From an uncultured Planctomycetaceae bacterium (GTDB taxonomy: Bacteria > Planctomycetota > Planctomycetia > Pirellulales > UBA1268), in assembly GCA_903885565.1 (NCBI GenBank), contig CAISJI010000040.1, positions 1 through 64,000 of the forward strand: a stretch of DNA of 64,000 bases, written 5' to 3'. A program made the position numbers and the translations under genes. Under the pieces are notes generated by a model. The model was not told the DNA's origin. It searched no databases and saw only the letters and a list, made by a program, of their open reading frames with translations. This document shows positions 47,377 to 56,962 of this stretch, one piece after another. Each line of letters begins with the position of its first letter. Positions within the stretch are counted from its first letter, which is position 1.

Positions 47377-48057
47377 GTGCTGGAAGTTACCGACCTCTTC
47401 AAGACATACGCCTCGGCATCCGGGCCGATCGACGTGCTGCGTGGCGTGTCGTTTCGGCTGGCGCCGGGCGGGCGCATGGTTGTCATGGGGCCGAGCGGAT
47501 CGGGAAAGAGCACGCTGCTGTCGATCCTTGGAACGCTCGATGAGCCCACCTCCGGCCGAGTGACGCTCGATGGGCACGATCCATTTGCGGCGGCAGGTGG
47601 CCCGAGTGGTCCCGCTGCGCGGGCCGCCTTCCGTCAGCGGCAGATCGGTTTTGTGTTTCAAGAACATCACCTGCTCGATGGCTGCAGCGCCCTGGACAAC
47701 GTCGTGGTGCCGGCCCTGGCTGGCGGTGGCGTTTCCGCCGCTGTGGAACAGCGCGCTCGGTGGTTGCTCGATCGAGTCGGTCTGGCCAAACGTCATGCGC
47801 ACTTTCCCGGGGCTCTCTCCGGTGGGGAACGGCAGCGGGTGGCTGTGGCGCGGGCGCTGGTGCTCTCTCCCCGGCTGATTCTGGCCGATGAGCCGACGGG
47901 CCAACTCGATGCCACCTCCGCAATGCTGGTGACAGAACTGCTGGTGGAATTGTGCGCGGAGGTGGGGGGAATGTTGCTGGTCGTCACGCACGCCGGAACG
48001 ATCGCGACGCGGATTGGGCCGATCTACACCCTCGTTGACGGTCGGCTGCAATCATGA
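47377..48057 (+). CDS. ABC transporter ATP-binding protein (LolD/MacB-like)
   Basis: A 226-residue ABC ATPase with Walker A GPSGSGKSTL, Q-loop FQEHHLL, signature LSGGERQR and Walker B LILADEPTGQ, matching the LolD/MacB exporter class. The GTG at 47377 has GGGAG 6 nt upstream and gives a family-like start (LEVTDLFKTY); another GTG at 47320 adds 19 residues and is less likely. It overlaps the permease gene as ATGA, so the two form a transporter unit. Confidence 0.93.
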   Translation: MLEVTDLFKTYASASGPIDVLRGVSFRLAPGGRMVVMGPSGSGKSTLLSILGTLDEPTSGRVTLDGHDPFAAAGGPSGPAARAAFRQRQIGFVFQEHHLLDGCSALDNVVVPALAGGGVSAAVEQRARWLLDRVGLAKRHAHFPGALSGGERQRVAVARALVLSPRLILADEPTGQLDATSAMLVTELLVELCAEVGGMLLVVTHAGTIATRIGPIYTLVDGRLQS

Positions 48058-51000
48058 CGTCGCCGACGCCTCCCGGCGCGGGAGGGCCCTGCCGAGCGGT
48101 GCGTTCCCTACCGGGCTTGGCCGGCCGCCTGACGCTCCAGTGGTGGCCGCAGGTGCTGGCGCTCGCGGCGGCCTGTGGGGTTGTCGCCGCTACGATTGCC
48201 GGTGCTTTGGGGGTGGGGGATGCGCTCCAAAGCGGGCTGCGCCGCTTGGCGGTCGATCGGTTGGGAGGCATCGACAGCGCGGTTGTGAGCGACGATTTCT
48301 TTCGGGCGTCCCTGGCCAAGGAGAGCGCCGATCGATCGACTCCCGGGGACTCACCGACCGCCGCCACGGGACGGTCGATCATTCCCGCCATCGTGCTGGA
48401 AGTCACGCTTGAGGCGGGGGGCGGCCAGTCTCGCCGCACTGCTCGGGCCACGCTGCTGGCCTGCGACGAGACCGCGGGCCTGGGGTTTTCCGCAGCCGTA
48501 GCCCCGGTGGCTTCCGGAGGCGCAGCGGCCACGGCGATCAACGGAGTGTTGGCGGAGGATTTGGGGGTGGGGGCTGGGGATGGGGTGGTTGTGCGGATCA
48601 CGAAACGGTCCGACGTTCCGGCCGACAGTCCGCTGGGGCGACGCACCGCCGAATCGGCCGGCCGGCGGCTGACGATCGGCCAGGTGCTCCCTCGGGAAGG
48701 GCTGGGACAGTTCTCGCTCCGCCCTACGCAGGTGACTGGCGGGCTGATCGTGGTGCCACTGGCGACGGCTCAGGAGATCCTCCGGCGCGGTGAGGTTGCC
48801 AATGTGCTCTTCGTGGCGTCGACTGGGGCCGACCGGCAACCTGCGGCCACCGCGGCCGACGACTCGCTGGAGTGGTTGCGCCGTCGGCTTCAGCCGACGC
48901 TGGCAGATCTGGGCCTGGGACTGGAACCGGTGGCTGCCGGCGGGGCGCTGCGATTGACCAGTCGCCGGTTGATCCTTCCAGCCGATGTCGATGCGGCAGC
49001 CGGCAGATTGCTGGCACCTCAGGGAGGGATGCCGACGCTGGTGTTTCTGGCCAATGCTCTGGCCCCGGTGTCGCCGCCGGGGGAGACACGACCGCTCGCC
49101 ACCGTGCCCTACTCCACCGTGGCGGGGGTCGATTCGATGCGGCTGCCAGTGGGCGAACTGGTCGATGCTCTCGGGGCAACCCTCGCGCTCCCCGCGCCAG
49201 AGGAGATCGTCATTGATCGCTGGATGGCGGACGATTTCGCCGCCCAGGGACGGCCCGTCGTGGAGGGTGACTGGCTTGAACTCTCCACGTTTCTTCCCGA
49301 AACGGCCGACGGCCGAGTGGAGGAGGCATCCTGTCGGCTCCGCATCAGCGGAATCGCGGCGATGCGTGGGGCTGCGGTGGCGCGGGAATTGGTGCCAGAG
49401 GTGGAAGGCGTCACCGACACTGCCTCGATCGCCGACTGGGATCCCCCCTTCCCCTTCGATCGTTCCCGGGTGCGCACCACCCCGCCCCACGATGAGGATG
49501 ATCGCTACTGGAAGAACCATGGCGCCGCACCGAAGGCGTTTGTCTCACTGGAGTGCGCCCGCCGCTTGGCGGGCAGCCGGTTTGGAGCCACGACTGCCTG
49601 GTTTGTGCCGGCGGAGCGGGTTGGGAATGCCACCCTGCTCGGTGCCGAGTTGGCTTCGGCGATTCCTCCGGAGGGGATGGGCTGGCGCCTGATGCCCCTG
49701 CGGGCCGACGCTTTGGCTGCGGCGCAGGGATCGACGCCGTTTGGCGGCCTGTTTCTTGCGCTCTCAAGCTTTATTGTGGCCTCGGGGCTCCTGCTGGAAT
49801 GGCTCCTCTTTCAGCTCCTGGTGGCAGCCCACCGCCGCGATGTGGGGTTGCTCTCCGCGCTGGGCTGGCCCGCCGGCCGCATCGCGAAAGTGCTCTGCCT
49901 GGTGGGCGTGGTGGCAGCGGTGGGCGGAATTGTGCTCGGCACCTTGTGTGGTCCGCTCTGGGCGGGAGTGTTGTTGCGGACGCTTGCCGCTTCGTGGAAT
50001 GCCGCGGTTGCGGCCGGATCGAGCCAGGCTTTTGGCGACGGAGCCACTGGCTGGAGGGCACTGGGGATAGGAGCGGTCGCCAGCACGCTCTTGTCGCTGG
50101 CGGCGATCTGGTGGGCGGCGCGCGGGGCGGCACGGCAGAAGCCGCTGCGGCTGTTGCAGGGTGGTCAGGCGGCGGACGAAACCTCTCTGTTGGCCGGTTC
50201 GCTCTGGCGGGTGGCTGCGGTGGCGGCGGGTGGTCTGGCGGTGGGAGCGGGGCTGGCATGGGGGGCCGGCCGGGCCGACGCCCAGACTGCGGTGGGACTC
50301 TTCTTTGCCAGCGGCGCCGCCCTGCTGGCCGGTTTTCTCGGAGTCGTGCGTCTGCTGCTCGCTGGCGCCGGTGGCCGGCGACCGCTCCGCACCCTGTCCG
50401 CACTCGCGTGGCGGGGACTGGCACACGCCCCCGCCCGCGCCTTCTCAGTGGCGGCGATCGTGGCTGTGGCGGAGTTTTTGATCGTGGCGGTGTCGGCCTT
50501 CTCCCTCGCCCCCCCTGCCCGGCCTCACGAACACGCCTCGCCGACTGGGGGCTGGACGTTCATTGCCACGTTTGCCGAGCCGACGAGCGTCGACCCTACG
50601 GATGCCAGCACGCGGAATAGTCTCGGGCTCTCCGACGACGCGGAGCGGGCGCTGGCCGATTGCACGTTTGCCCGCCTGCGGGCCAGCAGCGGGGATGACG
50701 CCAGTTGCACAAACCTCTATGCCGCACAGCAGCCGACGGTGCTGGGCCTGGGGCCGGGGTTCATCCAGCGTGGTGGCTTTGCCTTCACCTCCCACGCTCC
50801 GCTCCCCGCTCTCTCTGGCGATCAATCGCCCTGGCAGTTGCTCGAGAGAGTTCCCGCCGAGGGGAGCGGCCAGACGCCGATCCCCGCGATCCTCGATGAG
50901 GCGACCGCCCGCTGGGCGCTCAAGCTGGGAGGTGTGGGGGCCCGCTTTCAACTGCCCGATGGCACGGGGGGCACCGCAGAGCTGGAGATCGTCGGCCTGT

Positions 51001-51638
51001 TGCAACCGGGAATCCTGCAGGGCTATGTGCTGGTGGGCGAGCGCCATTTCCAGCGCCTCTTTCCCCGCTCCTCCGGGTACGCCATGGCGCTGGTCGACGC
51101 CGGCGCGATGGCAGCCGGCGCCAATTCCGGGAAGGCCGGTGCAGATGACGCTGCCCAGCGCCGGGTCGCCGCAGCGCTTCGCGCTGCGTGGGCCGATGCG
51201 GGAGTGACGGTGCAGCCAGCCCTGGATCGATTGCGGAGCCTCGCGGCGGTGCAGAACACATTCCTCGCCGGATTTCAGGCGCTGGGCACATTGGGACTCC
51301 TGCTCGGCACCGCAGGCGTGGGGGCAGTGCAGATCCAGGGGGTGCTCGAACGCAGACGCCTGTTCGGCCTGCTCCAGGCAGTGGGATTTTCCCGGGGGCG
51401 GCTGGCGCTGTTGGTGGTATTGGAAACGCTCTTCATGGTGGGGCTGGGATTGGCCGCCGGAGCGCTCGCCGGGGCGGCCACGCTCCCGGCCCATGCCGCC
51501 AGTGGACGGGTGGGGCTGCCACTGGGATGGATTCTGCTCACCTGCGGGCTCACGCTGGCAGTCGCCCTGCTGGCCGGTTTGGCGGCCTGTCGCGGCGTGC
51601 TCTCAGTGGAGCCCCGCGAGACGCTCTCAGACGCTTAG
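48054..51638 (+). CDS. ABC transporter permease (FtsX/MacB-like), large
   Basis: A 1194-residue permease, about twice the common size. An N-terminal membrane helix (about 30-55) and a large extracytoplasmic MacB-PCD-like domain lead to a FtsX domain with three helices (about 560-700), further helices near 715-780, a second extracytoplasmic domain and a C-terminal FtsX domain (about 1065-1190). It likely works with the coupled ATPase in extracting a lipoprotein, antibiotic or envelope lipid. Because both FtsX halves are in one chain, the complex may need only one permease gene. Overlap ATGA with the ATPase gene. Confidence 0.9.
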   Translation: MTSPTPPGAGGPCRAVRSLPGLAGRLTLQWWPQVLALAAACGVVAATIAGALGVGDALQSGLRRLAVDRLGGIDSAVVSDDFFRASLAKESADRSTPGDSPTAATGRSIIPAIVLEVTLEAGGGQSRRTARATLLACDETAGLGFSAAVAPVASGGAAATAINGVLAEDLGVGAGDGVVVRITKRSDVPADSPLGRRTAESAGRRLTIGQVLPREGLGQFSLRPTQVTGGLIVVPLATAQEILRRGEVANVLFVASTGADRQPAATAADDSLEWLRRRLQPTLADLGLGLEPVAAGGALRLTSRRLILPADVDAAAGRLLAPQGGMPTLVFLANALAPVSPPGETRPLATVPYSTVAGVDSMRLPVGELVDALGATLALPAPEEIVIDRWMADDFAAQGRPVVEGDWLELSTFLPETADGRVEEASCRLRISGIAAMRGAAVARELVPEVEGVTDTASIADWDPPFPFDRSRVRTTPPHDEDDRYWKNHGAAPKAFVSLECARRLAGSRFGATTAWFVPAERVGNATLLGAELASAIPPEGMGWRLMPLRADALAAAQGSTPFGGLFLALSSFIVASGLLLEWLLFQLLVAAHRRDVGLLSALGWPAGRIAKVLCLVGVVAAVGGIVLGTLCGPLWAGVLLRTLAASWNAAVAAGSSQAFGDGATGWRALGIGAVASTLLSLAAIWWAARGAARQKPLRLLQGGQAADETSLLAGSLWRVAAVAAGGLAVGAGLAWGAGRADAQTAVGLFFASGAALLAGFLGVVRLLLAGAGGRRPLRTLSALAWRGLAHAPARAFSVAAIVAVAEFLIVAVSAFSLAPPARPHEHASPTGGWTFIATFAEPTSVDPTDASTRNSLGLSDDAERALADCTFARLRASSGDDASCTNLYAAQQPTVLGLGPGFIQRGGFAFTSHAPLPALSGDQSPWQLLERVPAEGSGQTPIPAILDEATARWALKLGGVGARFQLPDGTGGTAELEIVGLLQPGILQGYVLVGERHFQRLFPRSSGYAMALVDAGAMAAGANSGKAGADDAAQRRVAAALRAAWADAGVTVQPALDRLRSLAAVQNTFLAGFQALGTLGLLLGTAGVGAVQIQGVLERRRLFGLLQAVGFSRGRLALLVVLETLFMVGLGLAAGALAGAATLPAHAASGRVGLPLGWILLTCGLTLAVALLAGLAACRGVLSVEPRETLSDA

Positions 51639-51757
51639 CAGGCTGTGGATAAAGGTGCTCATTCTGCCGGAAATGGGCCCGCGTTCCGCGCGGCGGGGAA
51701 CGGGCTGGTTGGGGAAACTTTTTTTGGCTTTGAAGCGGAGCCGCCGGAGCGGGTAAT

Positions 51758-52834
51758 GTGCCCCCCATGCACATTGTGGTTATTCTTCCGCGCTGGGTGG
51801 GCGACGTCGTTATGGCGACACCCATGCTGCGCGCCGTGAAGGAACACTTCGGCACTGCCGCCGAAGTCACGGGGGTGCTCAAGCCGATGTTTGCCGATCT
51901 CCTCGCCGGCACTCCCTGGCTGGACCGCATGATTTTCTACGACCGGCGGGGGAAGGATCGCAGCACTCGATTTCTGGGAGCGGTGCGGAAGCTGCGGTCG
52001 CGGCCGATCGATGTGGCGCTCATCGTGCCCAATTCGCTCTCCACTGCCGCTTTGGCGTTCGCGGGAGGCGCCCGACGGCGGGTGGGCTTTGCCCGTCACG
52101 GGCGGCGCCTGCTGCTCACAGATGCCCTGAGCGTGCCCCGCCGGGGGTGGCGCGTGGAGCCTGTGTCAACGGCCGCCCACGCCATGGATCTGGCGGAACG
52201 CATCGGCGTGCCCCGCGGCCGCTTGAACATGCAACTGGCGACACTGCCGCAGGACGAAGCCCTGGCCGATGCCGTGCTGGGCCGATTGTTTCCCGACAGT
52301 CAGGGGCCGCTGGTGGTGATCAACGACAACGGTGCGTATGGGCCGGCGAAATCCTGGGGAGGCGAAAAATGCGCTGCCCTGGCCCGGGCGGTGTTGCACC
52401 GCCGGCCGACCGCGCGCGTCTTGGTGCATTGCGGACCAGGCGACCGCGATGCCGCCCGCTCCATCGTGCGTCTGGCCGGGCATCCCGCAGTGCGGAGCCT
52501 CGCGGACGAGACCGACCTGCCCTTCGGGCTTTCCAAGGCGCTGTTGCGGCGGGCTTCCGTGGCGCTCAGTTCCGATTCAGGCCCGCGACACATCGCCGGC
52601 GCATTCGGCACCCCCACCGTGGTACTGCTGGGCCCGATGGATCCGCGCCTGAGCCGGTCCGATCAGCCCCACCTGCGCGAGATGCGGATCGATCTCGCCT
52701 GCTCCCCCTGCGGCCGCCGCACCTGTCCGCTGGTGCATCACGACTGCATGCGGTTGCTCACGGTGGAGGCGGTGGAGCGTATGATGGACGAATTGCTACA
52801 GGATGCCGAGTCGCGGCGCGACCGCGTGGCCTGA
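51758..52834 (+). CDS. ADP-heptose--LPS heptosyltransferase family (GT9)
   Basis: A 358-residue GT9-family glycosyltransferase that transfers heptose or a related sugar in LPS core or glycan assembly. The start MHIVVILPRWVGDVVMATPML with RWVGD is the family signature; the C-terminal ALSSDSGPRHIAGAFGTPTVVLLGPMDP is the nucleotide-sugar site. GGAG stands 8 nt before GTG at 51758; the ATG at 51767 is the other candidate. It stands alone, with no linked waa or rfa genes. A C-terminal CxPCGRRTC motif is typical of the family. Confidence 0.92.
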   Translation: MPPMHIVVILPRWVGDVVMATPMLRAVKEHFGTAAEVTGVLKPMFADLLAGTPWLDRMIFYDRRGKDRSTRFLGAVRKLRSRPIDVALIVPNSLSTAALAFAGGARRRVGFARHGRRLLLTDALSVPRRGWRVEPVSTAAHAMDLAERIGVPRGRLNMQLATLPQDEALADAVLGRLFPDSQGPLVVINDNGAYGPAKSWGGEKCAALARAVLHRRPTARVLVHCGPGDRDAARSIVRLAGHPAVRSLADETDLPFGLSKALLRRASVALSSDSGPRHIAGAFGTPTVVLLGPMDPRLSRSDQPHLREMRIDLACSPCGRRTCPLVHHDCMRLLTVEAVERMMDELLQDAESRRDRVA

Positions 52835-52895
52835 TTGCTCCGGCCCCGAGCCTTTCCCCGCCCCTTCCCCCGCCCCGTCTCTGGAGATCTTCATC

Positions 52896-53942
52896 ATGAT
52901 GCAGTTGCTCAGCATGCTCGCCGCGACGGCCCTGACCGCGCTCTGCTGGGGGCTGTATGGACCGGTGCTCCACTTCGGCCGGGAAGGAATGGGATCGGCC
53001 CTGCGGCCGTTCGTGTGCGTGGGCATCGCCTATTTTCTGCTGGCCGTTCTCATTCCGCTGGCGCTGCTCGCTCGCGGTGGCGAACGGGGTGGCTGGACAC
53101 GGCAGGGGGTGCTCTGGAGCCTGCTGGCCGGTTGTGCCGGTGCGCTGGGGGCGCTGGGGGTGATTCTCGCCCTGAACTTCGGCGGCAAACCGATCTATGT
53201 GATGCCACTGGTGTTTGGCGGGGCGCCGGTCGTCAACACGCTGCTCAACGCCGCCATGACCCGCTCGTTCAACCAACTCAAGGCCCCGTTTCTGGCCGGG
53301 CTGATTCTCGTGATCATGGGCGCTGTCACTGTGCTCGTTTTCAAGCCGCAGCCGCAGCCGCACGCCCCCAGCCCCGCCGCGGCCGTGGCGGGAGATGAGG
53401 CGACGCCTGAGGCAGCGCCGGCCCTCCACTCGGCAACACCGCTGGAGGCCAAGGGGGAACGCTTTCTGGAGGTGCTCCTCTCGGCCTGCATGGCGCTGGG
53501 GTGCTGGGGAGCGTATGGCCCGGTGTTGCATCGGGGGCAGGCGGCGATGGGAGGGAGCCGGTTGCGCCCCCTGATCTGCATCGGCGCCGCCTACTTTCTG
53601 ATTGCAGTGCTTGTGCCGATGCTCTTGCTGGGTCCTCTGGGCGACACAGGCCAGTGGAATTTCTCGGGGGTGGCCTGGAGTCTCGCTGCAGGGTCGCTGG
53701 GGGCCCTGGGGGCGCTGGGCACGATTCTGGCCTTTGCCTGTGGCGGCAAGCCGTTCACGGTGATGCCGGTGGTGTTTGGCTGTGCGCCGGTGATCAACAC
53801 GCTCGCCACGATGGCCCTCTCACATACTCCGCTGGCCACGCTCAGCCCGCTGTTTCTGGCCGGTCTGCTCATTGTGGCGGCGGGAGCAGCCACGGTGCTG
53901 ATCTTCGGCCCGCGCGCCCACGCCCCCGCCAAGCCGGCCTAG
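52896..53942 (+). CDS. EamA-like (DMT superfamily) transporter with internal duplication
   Basis: A 348-residue membrane protein of about ten helices. The two halves (1-150 and 180-330) are clearly homologous: W-G-x-YGPVLHxG, P(L/F)xCxGxAYFLxAVLxP, GALGALGxILAxxxGGKP, MPxVFGxAPVxNTL appear in both. This is a hallmark of the drug/metabolite transporter fold. A polar Pro/Ala linker separates them. The substrate is not predictable. GGAG precedes ATG ATG at 52896, and the in-frame ATG upstream at 52803 lies within the glycosyltransferase gene and is rejected. Confidence 0.85.
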   Translation: MMQLLSMLAATALTALCWGLYGPVLHFGREGMGSALRPFVCVGIAYFLLAVLIPLALLARGGERGGWTRQGVLWSLLAGCAGALGALGVILALNFGGKPIYVMPLVFGGAPVVNTLLNAAMTRSFNQLKAPFLAGLILVIMGAVTVLVFKPQPQPHAPSPAAAVAGDEATPEAAPALHSATPLEAKGERFLEVLLSACMALGCWGAYGPVLHRGQAAMGGSRLRPLICIGAAYFLIAVLVPMLLLGPLGDTGQWNFSGVAWSLAAGSLGALGALGTILAFACGGKPFTVMPVVFGCAPVINTLATMALSHTPLATLSPLFLAGLLIVAAGAATVLIFGPRAHAPAKPA

Positions 53943-53979
53943 GGCGCATTCGGGATGGTCTTAGCGCCGACCCCTCCGC

Positions 53980-54690
53980 CTACGTCCCCCGTGTATTGCC
54001 ATACCAGGTGATGTGGTGCCGTGGGGCGAGTTGTACTTCCGCATGGCGGCAGGCCGCGGCGAGCCAGGAGGTGGTCGCGGCCAGCGTTGCTGCGGTCACG
54101 CCCTGCGGCATGATGAAAACACTCCCCTCCTGCATCTCTCCTGCTGCACGCAGGTCATCGGTCCAACGCAGGGCCTCGTTGAGATCGGCGGGAGTGTCGA
54201 CCACAAACTTCAACTGCCACGGACAAGCGCGCATAAGCGCGAGGATCACGTCATCGCGGCGGCGGGAGGTTTCGTGACGCTGCTGCCAGTTCTGCGGCGT
54301 GTCGGCCGGCGGCGTGGAGGAGGCGAGTTTGGGGCTGATCGACATCAGGTCGGCCAGCTCCTCAGGCGCCGTGTTCGGCGGCAGCACGGTGCCGGCGGTT
54401 TCGACCGTCACATGAAATCCCCGCTGGCGCAGCGCAGTGCACAGGTCTCCGGAGTCTGCCGGCAGCAGCGGCTCCCCCCCGGTGACCACAACATGGTCCA
54501 TGCCCAGAGCCTCGACGGCGGCGCAGATCTCCTCCACCGAGCGGTCTTCGCCTCCAGGCTGCCAGGACGTGAAGGGAGTGTCGCACCAGCGGCAGCGGAG
54601 GTTGCACCCGCTGGTGCGCACGAACGTGCTCGGCGTGCCGGCCAGCAGCCCCTCCCCCTGCAGCGAGGCGTAGAGTTCAGCGATGCGCAC
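53980..54690 (-). CDS. queE: 7-carboxy-7-deazaguanine synthase
   Basis: A 236-residue radical SAM enzyme that converts 6-carboxytetrahydropterin to 7-carboxy-7-deazaguanine in queuosine synthesis. The cluster motif is CNLRCRWCDT (CX3CX2C), and QGEG near the N-terminus, VTGGEPLL and SISPKL follow. The GTG at 54690 has AGGA 8 nt upstream and gives the usual family start; a longer ATG-initiated form (54762) would overlap queC by 86 bp. It follows queC and is probably coupled to it. Confidence 0.93.
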   Translation of the reverse strand: MRIAELYASLQGEGLLAGTPSTFVRTSGCNLRCRWCDTPFTSWQPGGEDRSVEEICAAVEALGMDHVVVTGGEPLLPADSGDLCTALRQRGFHVTVETAGTVLPPNTAPEELADLMSISPKLASSTPPADTPQNWQQRHETSRRRDDVILALMRACPWQLKFVVDTPADLNEALRWTDDLRAAGEMQEGSVFIMPQGVTAATLAATTSWLAAACRHAEVQLAPRHHITWYGNTRGT

Positions 54691-55438
54691 GCGGGGAGTC
54701 CTGGCAGCGGGGGTCGACCAGGCCCGCGGCGGCAAATCCGGCAGCGCGCAGGAGGCAGGCATCGCATGTGCCGCAGGGCTCTCCTTGGGGGCCGGGATCG
54801 TAGCAGCTGCTCGTCAGCCCGTAGTCGACCCCCAGGGAAAGTCCGAGCTGAATGATCTCTGCTTTTGAGAGCGCGATGAGAGGGGCGAGGATTTCGATCG
54901 GGTGGCCGGTGGTGCCCGCCTTGGTTGCCAGTTGGGCCAGATGGGAGAAGGCGGCAATGAATTCGGGTCGGCAGTCGGGATAACCGCTGTAGTCGATCGC
55001 ATTGACGCCCAGCGCCAAAGCGCTCGCGTTACGTGTTTCCGCCATCGCCAGAGCGAGGCTCAGCAGCACCGTGTTGCGTGCCGGCACATAGGTCGTGGGC
55101 ACGCCGTGCGAGATTTCTGCGGCAGAGCGTCCCTTGGGCAGCGGCACTGTGGCATCGACCAGAGCACTTCCCCCAAAGACAGCCAGATCGACAGAGAGCA
55201 CGACATGGTCGGTGATGCCGAGCCGAGCGGCCACGGTCCGGGCCGCCTCCACCTCGCCGCTGTGCCGCTGTCCGTACTGCACCGTGAGCGCCGAGACGGC
55301 ATATCCCTGGGCTTGGGCCCAGGCAGCCACGGTGGTGGAATCGAGGCCACCGGAGAGGAGCACGACGGCCGCACGCCTCCCGGAGGGGGAAATTTTGGCG
55401 GCGGACTGCGGTCCATCTTTCGTACGGTCGTGGTTCAT
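54677..55438 (-). CDS. queC: 7-cyano-7-deazaguanine synthase
   Basis: A 253-residue ATP-dependent enzyme that makes preQ0 from carboxydeazaguanine. The PP-loop motif is [10 protein letters not shown], with [23 protein letters not shown] and the zinc-binding C-terminal region [21 protein letters not shown]. The N-terminal 20 residues look non-conserved, so the true start could be internal. Its ATG (55438) is only 18 bp from the divergent queF ATG. It overlaps queE downstream. Confidence 0.95.
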   Translation of the reverse strand: MNHDRTKDGPQSAAKISPSGRRAAVVLLSGGLDSTTVAAWAQAQGYAVSALTVQYGQRHSGEVEAARTVAARLGITDHVVLSVDLAVFGGSALVDATVPLPKGRSAAEISHGVPTTYVPARNTVLLSLALAMAETRNASALALGVNAIDYSGYPDCRPEFIAAFSHLAQLATKAGTTGHPIEILAPLIALSKAEIIQLGLSLGVDYGLTSSCYDPGPQGEPCGTCDACLLRAAGFAAAGLVDPRCQDSPRAHR

Positions 55439-55456
55439 GGCACAATCTTTCTCATC

Positions 55457-55843
55457 ATGAGCCTAACCTTGCAACATCCATCGCGCAGTCAGCTGGAAAC
55501 CTTCGCCAACCAGTTTCCCCACCGCGATTACCTGATCGAGATCATCTGTCCCGAGTTCACCTCGATGTGCCCGAAGACCGGCCAGCCCGACTTCGGCACG
55601 CTGACGATCCGCTACATCGCGGATGCGGTCTGCGTGGAGTTGAAGAGCCTGAAATTGTATCTGCAGGCCTTTCGCAACGAGGGTATTTTCTACGAAAATG
55701 TCACCAATCGCATCCTCGACGATCTGGTGGCGGTGATGCAGCCGCGCCGCATCACGCTGGTGGCGCACTTCACGCCGCGGGGAGGCATCTCCTCCCGGAT
55801 TGCCGTGTCGCATCCCACGGGGGAACCCCTCTCCGCGTTCTGA
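55457..55843 (+). CDS. queF: NADPH-dependent 7-cyano-7-deazaguanine reductase
   Basis: A 128-residue nitrile reductase that converts preQ0 to preQ1. The unimodular form has the catalytic Cys in [19 protein letters not shown] (second Cys) and [17 protein letters not shown], plus FTPRGGI. Together with queC and queE this covers three steps of the queuosine pathway; queD (6-carboxytetrahydropterin synthase) is not in the window. The start has no ribosome binding site of note, and the gene is divergent from queC. Confidence 0.95.
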   Translation: MSLTLQHPSRSQLETFANQFPHRDYLIEIICPEFTSMCPKTGQPDFGTLTIRYIADAVCVELKSLKLYLQAFRNEGIFYENVTNRILDDLVAVMQPRRITLVAHFTPRGGISSRIAVSHPTGEPLSAF

Positions 55844-55902
55844 CCGCCGCCGCTTCCACGAGTCCCCGACCGTTAGGCCCCTTCCGTTAGGACTGTTCCA
55901 CC

Positions 55903-56925
55903 ATGGCTCCTGCCTCCCGAATTCTCCTCTCGGCGCTGGCCGACGAATCGGCCTTCGGGCTGACGGCAGTCGAACAATTCACCGCGCTGTCGGCCATTGG
56001 CTTGGAGTATTACAGCCTGCGGAATGTCGATGTGGGCAAGGGCATCAAGAACGTGATGAAACTCACGTTGCCTGAGATCCAGCGGCTGCGGCATCTGGAG
56101 GATCAGTACGGACTCAACGTCGCCTCGATCGCATCGCCCATCGGCAAGATCAAGCTGGTGGATGTGGAAGACCGCACGAAGAACCGGTTCGTGCCATTCA
56201 AGAAATATCTCACCACCGAGGTGGCAACCGCCTGCAAGCTGGCCCACGCCTTCGAAACGAAGCTGATCCGCGGATTTTCCTTCTATCATCCGCGCGGCAC
56301 TGCCCCGGAGGAGTATTTGGAGCAGGCTGTCGATCGCATCGGCCAGATCGCCGAGGCCTGCCACCGCTCCGATCTCACCTTCGGGCTGGAGGTGGAGGCC
56401 AATCTCGTCGGGCAGACGGGTGAGCTCCTGGCCGAGATCTACCGCCGCGTAAACCACCCGGGGCTGGTGCTCGTGTTCGACGCAGCCAACCTTATCGTGC
56501 AGGGATTCTCCACGGCCGAGGTCTACCGGCAGTGGGAGGCGATGAAGCCCGGCTTGGGCTGGGTGCACATCAAGGACTATGCCAAGGTGTCGGCGACGGA
56601 GCGGGGCAGGCATGTCAATGAGGATGCCTTGGCCAATTTCGTGCCAGCCGACCAAGGCGCCGCCGGGCATCAGAAGATTCTGGCCGACCTCCGCACGATG
56701 CTCCCCTCGCTCTCGAAGCGGCTGGAACGCCGGGGCATTCCGGGTGTGTTTCTCGATCTGGAGCCGCATGTGCGGGGTGGGGGCCAATTTGGTGGAACCA
56801 GCGGCCCCGACGGGATGGGGATTGCCCTGCGGGGCCTCTGCCGGGTGCTCGATAAGGCCCAGATCAGCTACCACCTCCGCGATTTCGATGACCTGCTGGC
56901 AGCGCGGGGTCTGACGACCGGGTGA
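55903..56925 (+). CDS. Sugar phosphate isomerase/epimerase (xylose-isomerase-like TIM barrel)
   Basis: A 340-residue TIM-barrel protein of the AP-endonuclease-2 / xylose isomerase-like family. Strand-end acids and His include LEVEANLVGQ, LVFDAANLIVQ, VHIKDYAKVS and FLDLEPHV, compatible with a divalent metal site. Such enzymes isomerise or epimerise sugars, keto acids or amine analogues; the substrate is not clear. It lies first in a run of four co-oriented genes that continues with a radical SAM protein after 37 bp. Confidence 0.88.
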   Translation: MAPASRILLSALADESAFGLTAVEQFTALSAIGLEYYSLRNVDVGKGIKNVMKLTLPEIQRLRHLEDQYGLNVASIASPIGKIKLVDVEDRTKNRFVPFKKYLTTEVATACKLAHAFETKLIRGFSFYHPRGTAPEEYLEQAVDRIGQIAEACHRSDLTFGLEVEANLVGQTGELLAEIYRRVNHPGLVLVFDAANLIVQGFSTAEVYRQWEAMKPGLGWVHIKDYAKVSATERGRHVNEDALANFVPADQGAAGHQKILADLRTMLPSLSKRLERRGIPGVFLDLEPHVRGGGQFGGTSGPDGMGIALRGLCRVLDKAQISYHLRDFDDLLAARGLTTG

Positions 56926-56962
56926 CCGATCTCTCCCCTCCCTTCCCCGCGAGCGTGACGCG

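Noticed and set aside
51676-51726. Terminator after the ABC permease
   Set aside because: The GC hairpin has mismatches and the T-run is separated from it by over ten bases, so I did not list it as a feature.
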